Assembly (NCBI GenBank): GCA_013399895.1
Contig: VXBA01003830.1
Coordinates: 258,546 to 322,545 of the forward strand
DNA from: Serilophus lunatus
Taxonomy: Eukaryota; Chordata; Aves; Passeriformes; Eurylaimidae
Reading direction: 5' to 3'
DNA length: 64,000 nucleotides
Below the pieces are notes generated by a model, which saw only the letters and a program-made list of their open reading frames with translations, was not told where the DNA came from and did no database searches. Below are positions 51,409 to 64,000 of this stretch, piece by piece (within the stretch, counting starts at the first letter, position 1; every line of letters begins with the position of its first letter). The translations under genes and the position numbers were made by a program.

Positions 51409-51423
51409 TCCTCCTCCTCCTCC
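51409..51423. repeat. (TCC)5 trinucleotide repeat
   Basis: Five uninterrupted TCC units precede GAATTC. It is a short intronic microsatellite. Confidence 0.9.
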
Positions 51424-54400
51424 GAATTCAGGAAATAAATGACATTTAATTGTAAGATTGACAAATGCTTTGGAGAATGTTTATATATATGCGCCTATGC
51501 TCTCTTTAGTATAATCTGTCAATAGACCAATCAATCTGTTTAAATTGTGGGAGTATGCACTCAGATTCATTAAAAATGAGAAAGATGTGCACATATGCAC
51601 TCCAAGACATTGATTTGAATGACAAGGAAAAAACACATTTTTCTCTGTCATGCCAACAGACGACTCCACAAAATGCTTGGGCACCTCTTCAGCCATTGCT
51701 TGATTCCATTGTTCTAAGGGTTTTATCCAGTAAAACCCTTCAGGCTTCCGTTTGCACACAATAAATCCAATAAAACTAAGTTCAAATAATATAAAATGTC
51801 TCAGCAAATACTTTGAAAGACACATGATAGATTCGCAGCATCATTTGGATGTGACCTGTCATATGCCTTCCCCTTCTTCAGTCATCTTTTAAGCCTGTGT
51901 TCCATTTCCCTCTCACTCCTCCTGTGTCAGAGGGCTGTGTCTGCAGCTCCATCGGTCAGTTAAGCTGCAGAAGCTTGGCTGCTCTGCTAAGAATTGTTCT
52001 ATGAATTCTGCTAAGGCTGTTCTGCAGACATTTCCACAATGTCCGAGATTTCCAGATGTGATTGGAGCAAAGGCTTTATAGAACATGATGGATGGAGCCA
52101 GAGAGCTGACTCTGGGTCACTGCTGGTTTTCCAGAGAGAGGAAGGGAGGCTTTCCCCTACGGAACATTTGATTTGGGAAACTCTTGATAAAGTTCCCAGC
52201 TTTCATTTTGATGGGATGTTGGAGTTGTGCCACAGAGCTGGAAAAATCAACTGATGGAACCTGGACACATTGTAAGATGTGTGTTGCACATTGGGGAGCT
52301 GTGGAAAAATAGTTTTTGTGTTGTAGGGTTTGTAAGTTTGTGGGATTTTTTTCCATTAAATAAGAGGTGTCATAGGTATTTTGTTGTGGAAGATCTTTGA
52401 AGTGAGTCTTACTAATTTGGTATTGGAACTGTTTAGAAACTTCTTTGAGGGACTTGCATTTGTGACAGAATTTCCCCTGAAGATTTACAAAGAAGGCTTT
52501 CTATTTGCACGGAAGAAGGAATAAATAGACTCTCAAAATGAATGTTTTCCTGCATAATGCAACTTTGAAATAGTATTTTGTGACCTGTGTGCTATAGTTT
52601 TTGAGCATACATTTTAACCTAGAGTGTCACTGGAATGAATAGCTTAGGCTTGTGCCTACACGTGATGCTCTGCAGGTTGTCTCTTGCCACATCTCTCACT
52701 GTGGGATGGTGTCAAAGCCCTAAAGAAAACCAGGAAGAAACACTGGAATTTTGGAAATGCATATTTACATCTTCCTTGCTCAGCAGCTCAAAGCCAGGGT
52801 ACTTGGCTAGTAAATTAAAAGGAAACAGTTACATTACACTTGTACTTCCCTGACCTTTCCTTTCCTACTACAGATGGAACGTGCAGATTTTCCTCTGGTC
52901 TAGTGAAACATTGACCTGGCAAAAGAAAAGAAGGGTTCAAACTGTAGTTTCATTTTCCAGAGCATGATGAAACACTACTTAGCTTTGCCACAGTGTATTA
53001 TAGTATGTAAAGGCAATTTAATTTCATTGTAGATGCTTCTCATATCATAACTGTTTCAAAAAAAATACACTTTTTTCCTGCCCAGACTTTACTTCCTAGG
53101 TTTTCCTTGCTCAGAATCACATTTCAGCCAGGCTGGGGACTTGCATGTGAATATATTACATTGCCATGATGAAGTGCTGATATATATGAAATTCTAGAGT
53201 TCTGTTCTCATAGACCACCTGCTGGCTTTATGATTAAGCACAGGATTTGACTCAGAAGTTGATGTATTATGCCAAACATATTAATTACTTTATTACCTTT
53301 TTTCACTCAAAAAGGAAAAATCCCAATTTCTTAGCAGTTTGTCTTAAGTGTATATTTAATTTTAATTTCTGAGATGGCTCACTTTATTGTTGTAGGTCTG
53401 TGCATTCCTGCACTGGGTGACTGGGTGTACATTATCAAATCTAAATCCTCTGATTGCCTTTTTTGATACAGATGTAATGTATGGTAGTGCAGCTCTGGAA
53501 GTCAAAACCCAGCTTTTGCAGACATGTGGTTTGAGATGTATTACCATCCCATGTAACTGCACCAGTAAGTTTCCAAGCACCATATAGTACAAAAGTCAAA
53601 TTCAACATAAATTCTCTTATGGTTGTGATATTTCTGTCAAATTCATTCATGCTGAGTGTGTGGCTTTAAAACTGATAATAGTATCTACTGTTACTGTAGA
53701 GTAACTGAAGAAATAGAATGAGACACAATGGTCTTATTTTGCTTTAAACACTGGGGATTTATTGTAGATTCCATAATATATATTTTTGTGTGAATATGAG
53801 AAATGTGCTCACCATATGTTAGCATTTTGAATGTGGAATTTGTGAAGTTAGTATTTGTGTTCTTTATCCTGCAGCTTAGCAAAGTACAACACTGAGGAAC
53901 AAAAAAATCCCAGTAGGTTTAAAGGCTTGTTGCAAAAAATTAATTGGAATTTTTTTCCCCATGATACTGTTTTAAGTCAGTGAGAGTAGGATGTGTACAG
54001 TGCAGTTGCACACTCAAGCTGCTCATTAATGTGTATATCAGAAGCATTTCTGTAAGGGAATTTCCTTTTCAAATAATTGATCTCTAAAAATTGTGCTTAG
54101 CATATATGAGTAGAGCAATTAATATGTTTTAATTTATATTCTATTTCTGCACAAGATAGAATATGTTTTATTTCTTGATCTTCATTTGTCTTTACTAAAT
54201 ATACCTGCCTTGTAAGTCACTTATTCATTTAAAAATAAATGGTGTAGTTTTAATCAAATTTATAGCTGGTTATTATTTAGAAAAGTAGTGAGAGAGTTAA
54301 TCTCTGTATAGAAAGATTACTTATAAGGTTTCTTCCGTTGTACAACTAAAGTTGCCCAGTGGTTATGGTAATATATAAAAGAAGACTCTTTTTTCCTGGA

Positions 54401-54582
54401 ATTATCTTTAGCAGGAACAGACAAAGCAAGGAAAATCAGGGCAAGTGCAGGTTCACATAGAGGTGAATGGCACAGCCCGGGTCCAGAACTGAGGTTTCTT
54501 TGTGTTCAATTTTGTGCTGGAGCAACATTCAGGTCTATACGTATTGAGAAACAATTTTTAAAATTCCATTAAAAATATATTC

Positions 54583-54598
54583 TTTTTTTTTTTTTTTT
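54583..54598. repeat. T16 homopolymer
   Basis: An uninterrupted run of 16 T, preceded by an A/T-rich segment. A second run of 13 T lies at 54772-54784. Both are simple sequence without an adjacent recognisable element. Confidence 0.9.
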
Positions 54599-55342
54599 GT
54601 TCTTAATCATCTGCAAGGTTTTAATCTTGATATTTCCCTACCAGGCACCTTTATTCCTTACTGGATCTCTTTGCATAAGCTGCTGTAATTGACTTAAATT
54701 CCTTCCAATAGGCACACCAGTGAAGCTTTCCTGTACTTCACTGTCTTGTTATCAACTTTGGAACTGTTACATTTTTTTTTTTTTAATGTTCCCATTAGCC
54801 CTGAAGGTTGATTTAAAAGAAAAAGTAAAATCTATTACTACCCTTACTAGAACACTTACATTTGTAATAGGGAATATGTTAGAATGTGAAGTAATGCTTT
54901 TAATTGATCCTTAACTTAACCTTTTTGGTAAGAACATGTGTGTGCTTAGCAGACATTTCTTCTTTGTTAAGACACCTCTAATACCTTGACAGAATTTGAT
55001 GAAATGATGCAGTAACATAGAGCCTGTGAGTGCGTGTGGGTATGAATTTGTAATAAATCTGGAAGGTCCTTTCCTTTTTAGATCCTCTGCTACATAAATG
55101 TCAGATTTAAATTGTTTTGATCACTTTTGAAGTAAAACTACTGCTTTTTGGCAAGACAAAATAAACTTAAAAGACAATTTATGCATATAGGCAGCTCAGG
55201 CTGATGTTTGAAATTTTAAATATGGGTTGGATGAGGGTGTACTTTGGAAGTGTCATAAATATGAAAGTACACAAACGACTGTGATTACTGACTGTGTATA
55301 TCAGCATGAGTAAGAATCAAAAACTGGAACACAAATATGTAC

Positions 55343-55353
55343 GGGGGGGGGGG
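55343..55353. repeat. G11 homopolymer
   Basis: Eleven consecutive G in an otherwise AT-rich intron. Such a run is rare by chance and prone to length error in sequencing. It is G-quadruplex-prone only in combination with other G runs, which are absent nearby. Confidence 0.85.
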
Positions 55354-55981
55354 TATGTGATGTGGATGAAGTGAATCATGCTTTATTCTTGAGCTCTGCC
55401 AACCAAAAAGAGATTTAAACAGAGGCAGTTTTGGAGGCTCTGCTGATGTGATTGTGTCTGAGGTTGGCAAACAGCAGCCCAGCAGCTGGAAGGAGTAATC
55501 ACAACTCCTTCTCCCTTGTTCCAATGCAGCTTTATTGTTAGTGCCACTGTCTCTGTTTATGAAGCCACACGGTGAATGGCATTTGAGATCTGATCTGAAC
55601 TAAAAATGAACCACTTCTCCCCCTCCTCCCCAAAACTAAAAAAAAATAGTTTTGACATTGTTTAGGTCACAGAGTAGCCGTATGAACCCTTGATTCTGTC
55701 TGCAATGGGATGGGGATGATGAGCATTCTGGAGCATGAGGGCTCAGAAATGCTTTCTGCTGCTGTATTGCTGAGGTCACACATGCAGTGACACCTTCAGC
55801 ATTTTGTCCTGCTCTCCTGACTTAGCAAAAATGTCACTTCATGAACACTTGGAGGAAAAGGTGCACAATAGGGCAAAGGGTTAAAAACTCCAAAAATAGT
55901 ATGCTTCCACTCTGGCTGTCAGTCTTAGGTGGTTTTAAATATGCTGTGATTCTTGAGATGTCCCTGTGTTTTGCAGGGACT

Positions 55982-56024
55982 TTCATGCAGGAACATTCAT
56001 GCAGGAACAGTTCATGCAGGAACT
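55982..56024. repeat. Three-copy 14-15-bp minisatellite
   Basis: The 13-base core TTCATGCAGGAAC occurs exactly three times, at 55982-55994, 55996-56008 and 56011-56023, separated by one and two bases. A degenerate fourth unit (TTTTGCAGGGAC) lies immediately upstream. This is a young tandem array. Confidence 0.95.
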
Positions 56025-57788
56025 TTCAAATTGCTTTTAACTAATTTCAAGAATACAATTAAAAGGAGAGTTACTGGTTAGTGCAAAGTTATGGAACAGC
56101 TTTCAGAATTAACTGAGAATCTTTCATAAAAAGGGAATCTTGACTGTGCCTTTTCAGCCTTATTTCTGTGACACCTGCTCTTTACATGTGGCAAACATAG
56201 GCCTGGGATCTGTATTTCGTATTAGAAATGTCAAATACATACCACCACGAGTCAGTGACTGTCTTTCATCGGAGAGAGGCAGCAGGAATCTGAATAGAAC
56301 ATCTTGCAGCAGAAAGCTTTGTCTGAAGTCCATTTTTACCTCATTATAAAAACTTTTGAGCAGCTGAAGCCTATATTGATTTGCTCTTTGTCTGGCCCCT
56401 GAACTTGGCACAGCCCTAAACAAAAAGTCCGAGTTTCAAACTTAGACTTTTGTCTGACAGACGAACCATTTCTAGGGACTTTGGGAGCAGCACTTCCCCA
56501 GTGACATTTAGTGATTTGATTTTACAGTGAATTGAAGAGCTGAGGTCATCTGATCATAAAACGGGTTTTACTCAGATCTTTCACTTTTAGAAGAAAGTAT
56601 TGAAAGATTACAAGAACTGAAGAAATAAAAAACCAGTCCGAAATTGTTAAAGCAGGCTTTGTGAATTAAATTGGATGCTAATTAGAAATAAACCACACAA
56701 CTCTTGCACAGGTGCACAAACTGTGTTTTTTCTTTATTTCTTTTGTCATGTCTGTGGCATAGGGTATGACCAGTCTCTGTGAGTTGCCATAAACAATTAT
56801 TTCCAGTGCTGCCTTTGAGAATATGGGAAATGGGGTCATTTACATACCCAGGTTTTTTTAAAGCCTTTTACAAATTGTGCTGGCTAGAGGGCAATCTGGA
56901 GTCTCAGGAATTGAAGTCCCCTGAGAGAGCATCCTGCCATGAGCATGCCTTCATCACAGTGCATGGCAAGCATCATTCATCTGCACCTCATCTGGAAAAG
57001 TTTATTACATTTTTTAATTGACTCTTATTTTTGCTCTTCCATCTGTTGTCCTGGTCACCAGCATGGAAGGAGAGTGTACAAGATAAGCCTGATGGGGTGG
57101 CACTATGAAATACATGTATTTAAATACATTTTAAAATCATATGGACAATTTAAACATTCTTTGGGGTCTTAAGCAGTAAGTAAATATTCTGTTGAAATGG
57201 TTCTATCTATAAGGCTGTACAAGGTAATTCTACAAAGAGTGTTACTATTCAGGAAATTGGCAACATCCTGGGGAGAATTTGAATTAAAAATAGTAAGCAC
57301 ATAATTGCATTACAAATGTGTCTGGAAATCGTAAATTTTTTTTATGTAAACAAGTAACATATTGATTCAGATCTCTCACCAACCAGCCACTGTGCTTCCA
57401 TCTTTACTTGGAGGGATGTAGAACTTATTTGTGATGCCTTCATGTGATTTTTGCCCTCTTTCTGTTATTTTTGGTTTTCCCCATTGTGTATGATATTAAG
57501 TTTATTCAGTTGAGTTACTCTGGTTTCACCTGCCCCTGGAAAGGACATTTTTTTTCAAAAAGAGGCATAAAATGTAACACTCTTTGATATTGTATCCTTT
57601 CTGTATTTTATTTGTTTTTATAGTGTATATTAACCAGTGGAAGACGTTCTGCTCCAAGGGTTCTGCACAGAGAGTTTCATTTTGCATTGAGTAATCGTTA
57701 CTGTCACTATAACTGTTAAATACAATTTCTGAGAAGTGTATTTCTGTTGGTTTATACTTTTTCTGACCTTTTTTTTTTCCCTTCACAG

Positions 57789-57920
57789 ATTAAATTTGAC
57801 AGTGATGGTGTCTGTGTTTGCTGTGAAATGCAACACCAAACATCAGGCTGCAGTAACTTGGGAGAAACGCTGAAACTGAACCCTCTGCAGGAGTGTAATG
57901 CAGTGAGGCTGACCCTAAAG
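57789..57920 (+). CDS. ENTREP1: ENTREP1 coding exon C (Cys-rich loop before the last membrane helix)
   Basis: This 132-bp exon encodes 44 residues, preceded by a strong acceptor (TTTTTTTTTTCCCTTCACAG) and followed by AAG|GTGTGT, a donor weaker than the other two. Both ends are in phase 0. The segment starts IKFDSDGVCVCCEMQHQ and ends NAVRLTLK. It is hydrophilic, with CVCC at 57813-57824 and further cysteines at 57849 and 57894, which could pair with the two from exon B in an extracellular or luminal loop. It matches remembered human ENTREP1 nearly residue for residue (SGCSNLGETLKLNPLQ). The recalled ENTREP2 equivalent (CFCCEEFQ followed by a different sequence) does not match. The expected next segment, beginning with a DLLFSVC-type helix, was not found downstream in the window. 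In-frame read-through ends at a stop at 58017-58019. Confidence 0.93.
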
Positions 57921-60900
57921 GTGTGTCAGAATCAAATTTATTGCAGTGTTAACTCAGCAAGGCAGAAGTGTCTGATGAAAGGAGTAGCAGCTGGTGTTCT
58001 CTGTGTTCATCCACTCTAACTTTCAAAAAAAAAAAATCTTCAACCATAGTGCTTCTATACATGAAAATGATTTTATGTTATACACAATATCTGTGTTTGT
58101 ACAGGAAACTGTTTTGTTAGAGGTTATTTAAGAAACAGAAGTTAAAACTGGTTATGACTGATGCTGGAAGGTGCAAGAACAAGTATCTTTTACGTTGCTG
58201 TTCAAGAAAGCTAGAATCTGAGGTGGTGGTGTTTATTAATGTTATGGTAGAATATAAAGAAACAAAAATTATTGCAGAATGATGAAGTATTTCTTGATGT
58301 ATTGAAAACACAATAGTAGATGGATGTTACTTGGGGAAAGAACTTTGGGAAAGTAACTGTTCTTTTTGGATAATGCTGGAAACATGCTGATAAACTGCTC
58401 TGCAGTGTTACAAGAAGTTTCACTCTTGCAACTACTGAGACTGAGGGCAAATACTAGGTATGAGCGAGTTAGAGCTGAGTGTAATTGCCCACATCACTGC
58501 CTTACTTTGTCTTCCCGGTTTGGTGCCAACAAAGAGTTACATTGTTTTGAAAACCAGTACGAAAACAATGAAAGAACTGGTCAGGAACCCTAGCCTGAGA
58601 GGGAGATACTGATTCATTCCAGGTTTAATTTGATGATCAACAGAACTAACTCTGCATCTGTGACTCAAGTATGTATTTAAAAAAAAACTAATAAAATATA
58701 ATGGAGTTGAGAAATTCAATGTGATAATGATCTTAGGGAGGTAGATTGTAGGATGGGGCCTGAAAAAGCTGTTATATTTGAAGATCTGTTTTGAAGTTCA
58801 GCATAGGTAGAAATCCTGCAAAAGATATGTACTAAACATCTAATTGTTCTTCAGCTTTATTAAGAAAAAGAAAAAGTTACCACCAAATAATAAAGATCAG
58901 GTAGAAGTTAAAACATTTTTATGGCCCCCAAATTAAGGAAGAACTGCCTCAGATTTTAGTGAGGAAAATAAATGAGACAGAGCAAAAAACCTACTGAGTA
59001 ACAGGAATTTAGTAAGTGGAAAACAGGCATAACTTGACATTGCTGGTCAAAATGTAATTTATAAAAATAAACTGTTACTCAGGATGCTAAATTCAGGGTA
59101 GTGTTCTGTTGTGCAGTCTCAGTGAAATGTGTTACAAGAAAGTAACTCCTCAGAAGGACATTCCCGAAGTATGACAGATGCAGAAGCATGGACCTGTCAT
59201 TCAGGAATAGCTGACTTGCTAATTCCATAAAAATAAAGATTGAGGGAGCATATGGTTGCTTCCTGTAAATATGTCAGTAAGGTAAACTTAAATGAGAGAG
59301 AAAACAACTGTTTATCTTTGAGGACATTGTCAGCATATGAAGTGAGTGGAAGTGACATATGCTGAAAATCAGGGTAAGGATTCTAATCAATACAGTAGTC
59401 AGAATACAAGCACAAAATATAATTTCTTTTACAATATAACTCAAGTAATTTATAAAGGGAATTGACACATCTGCTTATGTTAGAAGAGAATAGATTTAAA
59501 CACAGCAGTTCCCATGAGCATAGTCTGAGTTCAGTTTTAATTGTGATCAGAACTTTTCATCTAAGACAGGGTAGTTAGGAAAATAACTTTTTCAGAAAGT
59601 TTCTTAATTGTTTTTCAGTTTTAATTCTACATTTGCTTTCTACTTGGCTTAGAGAGCTCTATAGTCCTGGCTGTAAATTTAAGAACAGCATTCTGCTAAG
59701 CCCATAAGAAAAAAAGTTACAACCCATTAGGTGAAGAGCTGAAAATGATAAGGCTCACCCTCTTTAATTGCAACTAACAACTGCAATGTGATTTTAAGGG
59801 AACAGATGTTTTACTACCAAAAGCTCAATTGTGTTCATTACTTAGGGAGCCAGAGGGAGAGAAAATGTAGAGAACCAGAGTTAAGGTTTTACACCTTTAT
59901 GCATAACATTATGCAGGTTTCATGCTTCTCGTTATTGAGAGTGAGGTAAAAAGCTCGTGATTCCATTAAGTCATCTGAGTTTTTTGGTGGTAGCAGCTGT
60001 GGAGCTCCATTGTGAACAGAACAATTGTTCTTTAAATTGTTCATTAAAAAATATGTTATCTGTCTGGTCTTGTTCTCAGGCAGTCAAACAGGACAAGGAA
60101 AAACAGCAATGGATACTGATCTTGTGTAGGCTAAATTATGCTGGGATCATGCCCTGCATGATGTTGAGTAGAGGTTTAGTAGTTGCTTTGAAAAATCTCT
60201 GGGTTTTTTTGTTTCTGTTCTGAATCCATTTCTTTGTGCTGTGTGTAAATCAATCCTTCTTTCTTCCTTTCAACCCAAACCAGTATCCATGGTCACACAT
60301 ATGTAGATACCAGTATTGATCGCATGCTGACTGACCCATGACATTTTCTGTTGTTATTTGACTAATGGAATTTCAGCACAAAACTATATGTTACAGTGAA
60401 GTAGACAAGGATACTCTGCCATTTCACTGGTACAAGAGTTGGGGACTCAACCCATTAGGGTATCATATTATAAGGTTTCATACTTGTAGTCTTGTCTGCA
60501 CAGCTCCAATTGCATGATGTGGTGAATTACCATGAAGGTTTGCAGGCACCCAAGTCTGATCAATCTGCCCTGTTTTACAATTGAGACAGTTTCTGGTTAC
60601 TGTTTTTCACTAGATGATGTGTTTTCTATATGGCTTCCTGCAATAATAGCTCCTAAAATGCCCCTGAAAATAAGGTTCCTTTGTTTCCTCTGGGTACTCA
60701 GGGCCAACAGTCAGTGCTACTAAAGAATGTCAGTGTCTCAGTATTTAGATTATTTTTGAGTAACTTTGTTAGAAAGTTCCTTGACTTACTTCAAGTCAAA
60801 TGAAGGCAAAAGCAAATCCTACCTGTTTACAAAATTAGTTAAAAGAGTTAAAAAGGTTTATTAAGAATCAGGCACACAGAAGAGAGGTGATGACCACAGA

Positions 60901-63900
60901 TGGGATGGGTTTCACTAACATCAACTTAATCTGCTTTTCCACAGTAAATATGTTGGTTTGTGGATGAAACTTTAAGGAACTAAGTATTTCTTGTAATGTT
61001 AATGAAAGTAGGAAGAATTAATTTTCCTGAAAGCTTTCATCACTTTCATGTCAAAATTATTTCTTCTTTCTAAATTTAAAGTATTCTGAACTTTTTTAAG
61101 ACATACATGCAACATTTTTAGAGGATGAAGCTAGGTATTCAGAAGTTTGAATTATTTTGTCTGATACTTGCATGTAAGAGTAGAATGTTATGCTGCTTTG
61201 GTTTAGTAATGATGCAGTAAAGTATTTTTATTACTTTTAACAGCTTACACAGTCTAGAATACCTGCAGACATGTATGCAAATTTATTAATTTGCTATTTA
61301 AATAATTGCTTTCTTCTTTACTTAAAGTGTGTCTGTAGAATGGTTTTGTGGCTATGGAGGCAAGTAAAAAAGCTGATTCATTCCTCTTTGTTCAGCATAA
61401 ATATTTGGTTTAGAGCTGCTAAAATTCAAGTACAATATAAATAGTAAATGTCTTTTTCAGTTTGCTGAATTCCATTCATTAGCTGTAAGCTAGGCTTCAT
61501 TATTAGATATTTATGTACCTCGGGGCTCTTTCAGTGTTTTATGTGAATCTTTCCTCTCCTTTGAATCCAAATTTGTTGTTATTGACTTTTCTGATGAGCA
61601 AGCCTACTTATATATATTTTATTTTCTTTTTTCATTCAGAAGAACATGCTTTCAGTTGCAAAACAGAGGAGGAACACTCCTAACATGTGCTTTAGAGTTA
61701 AGAGACCAGACTTTCCTCAGATTTGCTGTAGGACCAAATGCAATGTATTTAATTTTGCTGAATGACTTACCCGAAAGACTTCATATTCTACTTAAAATTG
61801 GGTAAAGCTCAGCATAGAGTGAGTAATTTCCTGTCAGATTTTTAAATGCTGGACTTGTTTCATGTTTCTTTACAGGTAACTGAAAATATTCCCTGTGCTC
61901 AGAGTGTACTTACCACACTAGGTACCACCAAAAATAGAGCAGTTCAGAGTGAGCTTTGTAATCTGAATAGTTGAGCCACATTTCCTTCCTCATAAGTTTT
62001 TTTGTTCCTTGGGCAATGAGTGAATGGTAAATTTCTCTCATGGCTGAAAAGCTGCCTTTTTGAATGACTGGTTTCTGTTTAGTTCATCCTTGTCCAGTTA
62101 TTTTGTGGAACCTTAGTCGTTCAGGAGTCTCTAACTATCATATCTGCAGTACTAAATTTAATGCAGACCCCTGAGTTCAGAGATGTGCAAGCTCATGCAA
62201 GCTGAGACCCTTTTGAGTTTGGTTTTCTGAAGTAGCAGCTGTGCACTGCTCCCTTAAAAATATAGTAAATATTTTAGGTACAGGTAAAATAATGAATTAT
62301 ATTGTACTTTCATATCTTAAATCTATTTTATGAAGTGTTAACCATCTCTGCATTTACAGTTCAATGTGTGTTTGAGACCCATGTAGTTCAGAACTGATTC
62401 CTGAGTCTTCCTCGTGTTAGAGCAGCTGGTTTGTTCCAGTATTTTTGAGATGCATCCAGTGAGAACAACTGAAGTTATAATTTGAGTTAAAGGATTGTTG
62501 TCCTCGAATTTGTGAATAAAAGAGGTACACTGGCACTAATTTCATGGGTGAAAAAGCTTTACTGCTCATTATCTCTTCTGAGGATACAGTAGGACAAGAA
62601 ATGAAGCACCATAATTGAAGTCAATCAAGGAGAAAAGAAATCATCTTCACAGAACTGCAGGAGCGAGGCTGGTTTAGCCATCGATCATTGTGGATGTTCA
62701 GATCCACGTGTTCAGGGCTACTGACCACACGCTGTTCTTTTTGCACATCAGCAAGCTTATTTTGCTCCTTTTATTGCATATTGACTAAGGTCTCAAAAGT
62801 GCAAAGAACTTCAGAACCTCAAAGATTACAAACCTTTTATTTCCACGGGAAAATAATCTATTGAGCCAGCAAATATGAGTTTGTTGTAAAGAGAGTTGCC
62901 GGTTCAATACTGTTGTGTTCATAAGAAGTAATAAGTTTGTGCTATGTACCTTTTTTTTCTTTGTAATATAATCCTAAGTAACACATTTCAGAAAACATAG
63001 TAAATATTTTAAATGTTGTAAATGAATGTGGAAACAGAGAAATACATGAGGATGAAAAGCAATGATGTTTTTTTCTTTCCTTCTAGAGCAAAACAGTTTA
63101 AAATACGGTTTGTAAATTCTGTGTAAGCAGCACAGCTGGTTAATTTTCTGTGTCTTATTTGACAGAGTGAATATTTTATGGTAATAGTGCTTCATCTTTG
63201 TGGTATGGTGTGTATTGAATGTCAAATTCCCTGATGTGATGTTCATGCTTGTAACTGAATTGACAGTACAGTTCAACAGGCAAGGGAGTGGCCAAAGTCT
63301 GCATTGAGCTGAGCTGTGAAGATGTCCAGAGGTTCATGTTTTAGTTTGACTGACTTGATGTTTCTGAAAGGCAACTGATTTTAGAGAGAAACTGAGTTCT
63401 AAGTTTGTTTTCTAAGATGGAGGAACTCTATGGCTATGGCTCACCACTCCAGGGAATTGATAGCATTCCAATTTTGCTTTATATTTGCTGTGACAGGAGG
63501 TACAAATGATGTTTTGAAGGGCAAAATTTCAGAAGGGTGAACACACTTACAGTGAGTGTTCTTTGGTTATAAAGCTTTGCCAGTGCTCCCATCTCTAATG
63601 GAGGACTGATGCCATTGTCATTTTTCATTTTAGATTCTATCTCATTCTAGAGATTTTCTTTGCTTCTGTCAGGTAATTGCGTGTGTTAACAGCTGTTTTA
63701 AATTGCTTTGTTAAATGATTGTTTCTACAGTTGAGTTATCGAAGTGACAAATCAGTCAGCAATTTTTTACTTATTCCAGTTTAATACCATCTGACTGCCT
63801 TATCACCCAGCAGTTTGATGGAAAACAAAGAAAATCAGATTTTAGGACAAACTGCTTTTTTAGTATATTATAATATGTTTTTATCTCTTCTCATGGAATT

Positions 63901-64000
63901 ATATACTAAAATTACTTTTTTTAAAATACAAAACATTAAAAATATTTCAATTATACATTTAGATCTTAAAAAGTAGTCCGGTTTTATAATACAGCTCCTA
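57921..64000 (+). other. ENTREP1: ENTREP1 intron after exon C (5' part, runs off the window)
   Basis: More than 6 kb of AT-rich sequence follows the GTGTGT donor. I looked for the next family exon (a hydrophobic helix followed by a cytoplasmic proline-rich segment) and did not find it. No repeats beyond short A or T runs, RNA genes or transposons are evident, and the open frames are short and unremarkable. The rest of the gene must lie beyond 64000. Confidence 0.8.

Larger units (their letters stand above)
50717..57788 (+). other. ENTREP1: ENTREP1 intron between coding exons B and C
   Basis: This 7.1-kb intron starts GTGAGT and ends in a strong polypyrimidine tract plus CTTCACAG. It contains the (TCC)5 at 51409, homopolymer T runs at 54583 and 54772, the G11 run at 55343 and the 14-15-bp minisatellite at 55982. 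AATAAA hexamers occur at about 51359 and 51396, downstream of the open read-through frame from exon B. I see no recognised gene. Confidence 0.88.

Noticed and set aside
61725..61760. TCAG followed by ATTTGCTGT, a possible start of the next ENTREP1 exon
   Set aside because: Translation does not give the expected DLLFSVC-type helix and soon diverges. The next exon is more likely beyond the window.
1..64000. CRISPR arrays, operons, bacterial-type genes or phage modules
   Set aside because: Long introns with GT-AG borders, CpG depletion and a vertebrate membrane-protein gene show this is animal nuclear DNA. No regularly spaced repeats were seen.
1..64000. tRNA genes or known microRNA precursors
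   Set aside because: No A-box plus B-box pair (GGTTCGAATCC-like) and no stem of 20 or more paired bases were noticed. A covariance-model scan would be decisive.

Overview
This window is vertebrate nuclear genomic DNA, most likely from a bird. It is AT-rich and almost wholly intronic. It shows no recognisable SINEs, no full-length LINEs and very few dispersed repeats over 64 kb, which fits a compact, repeat-poor avian genome better than a mammalian one. Only one gene can be supported: a plus-strand fragment of ENTREP1 (FAM189A2, endosomal transmembrane epsin interactor 1). It is seen as three short coding exons at 36639-36695, 50606-50716 and 57789-57920. Joined, they give 100 residues that match my recollection of the vertebrate ENTREP1 N-terminal membrane domain and clearly differ from the paralogue ENTREP2 (FAM189A1). 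In birds this gene is expected on the Z chromosome; that is background knowledge, not something the sequence shows.

Layout. 1 to about 500 is a CpG-rich island, probably the promoter-proximal end of the gene. The first coding exon is not identified and probably lies upstream of base 1. About 500-36638 is a very long intron holding low-complexity tracts, short microsatellites and several hairpin-forming inverted repeats. Exon A (57 bp) encodes the end of one membrane helix and a short polar turn. Exon B (111 bp) encodes the next helix and the start of a cysteine-bearing loop. Exon C (132 bp) encodes the rest of that Cys-rich loop. The introns between them are 13.9 kb and 7.1 kb. After 57920 the window stays intronic to its end. 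The expected next exon (last membrane helix) and the proline-rich, PY-motif cytoplasmic tail are not present here.

All three exons begin and end in phase 0 and have canonical AG/GT borders. The remaining open frames are 60-148 codons long, lie on both strands, have no recognised homology and are about what chance gives in AT-rich DNA, so they are not annotated as genes. I found no undescribed biological system. The points most worth checking are the symmetric exon structure, two possible intron-retention or alternative isoforms, a small CpG-rich patch in the second intron, a candidate cryptic exon, and a few near-perfect palindromes.
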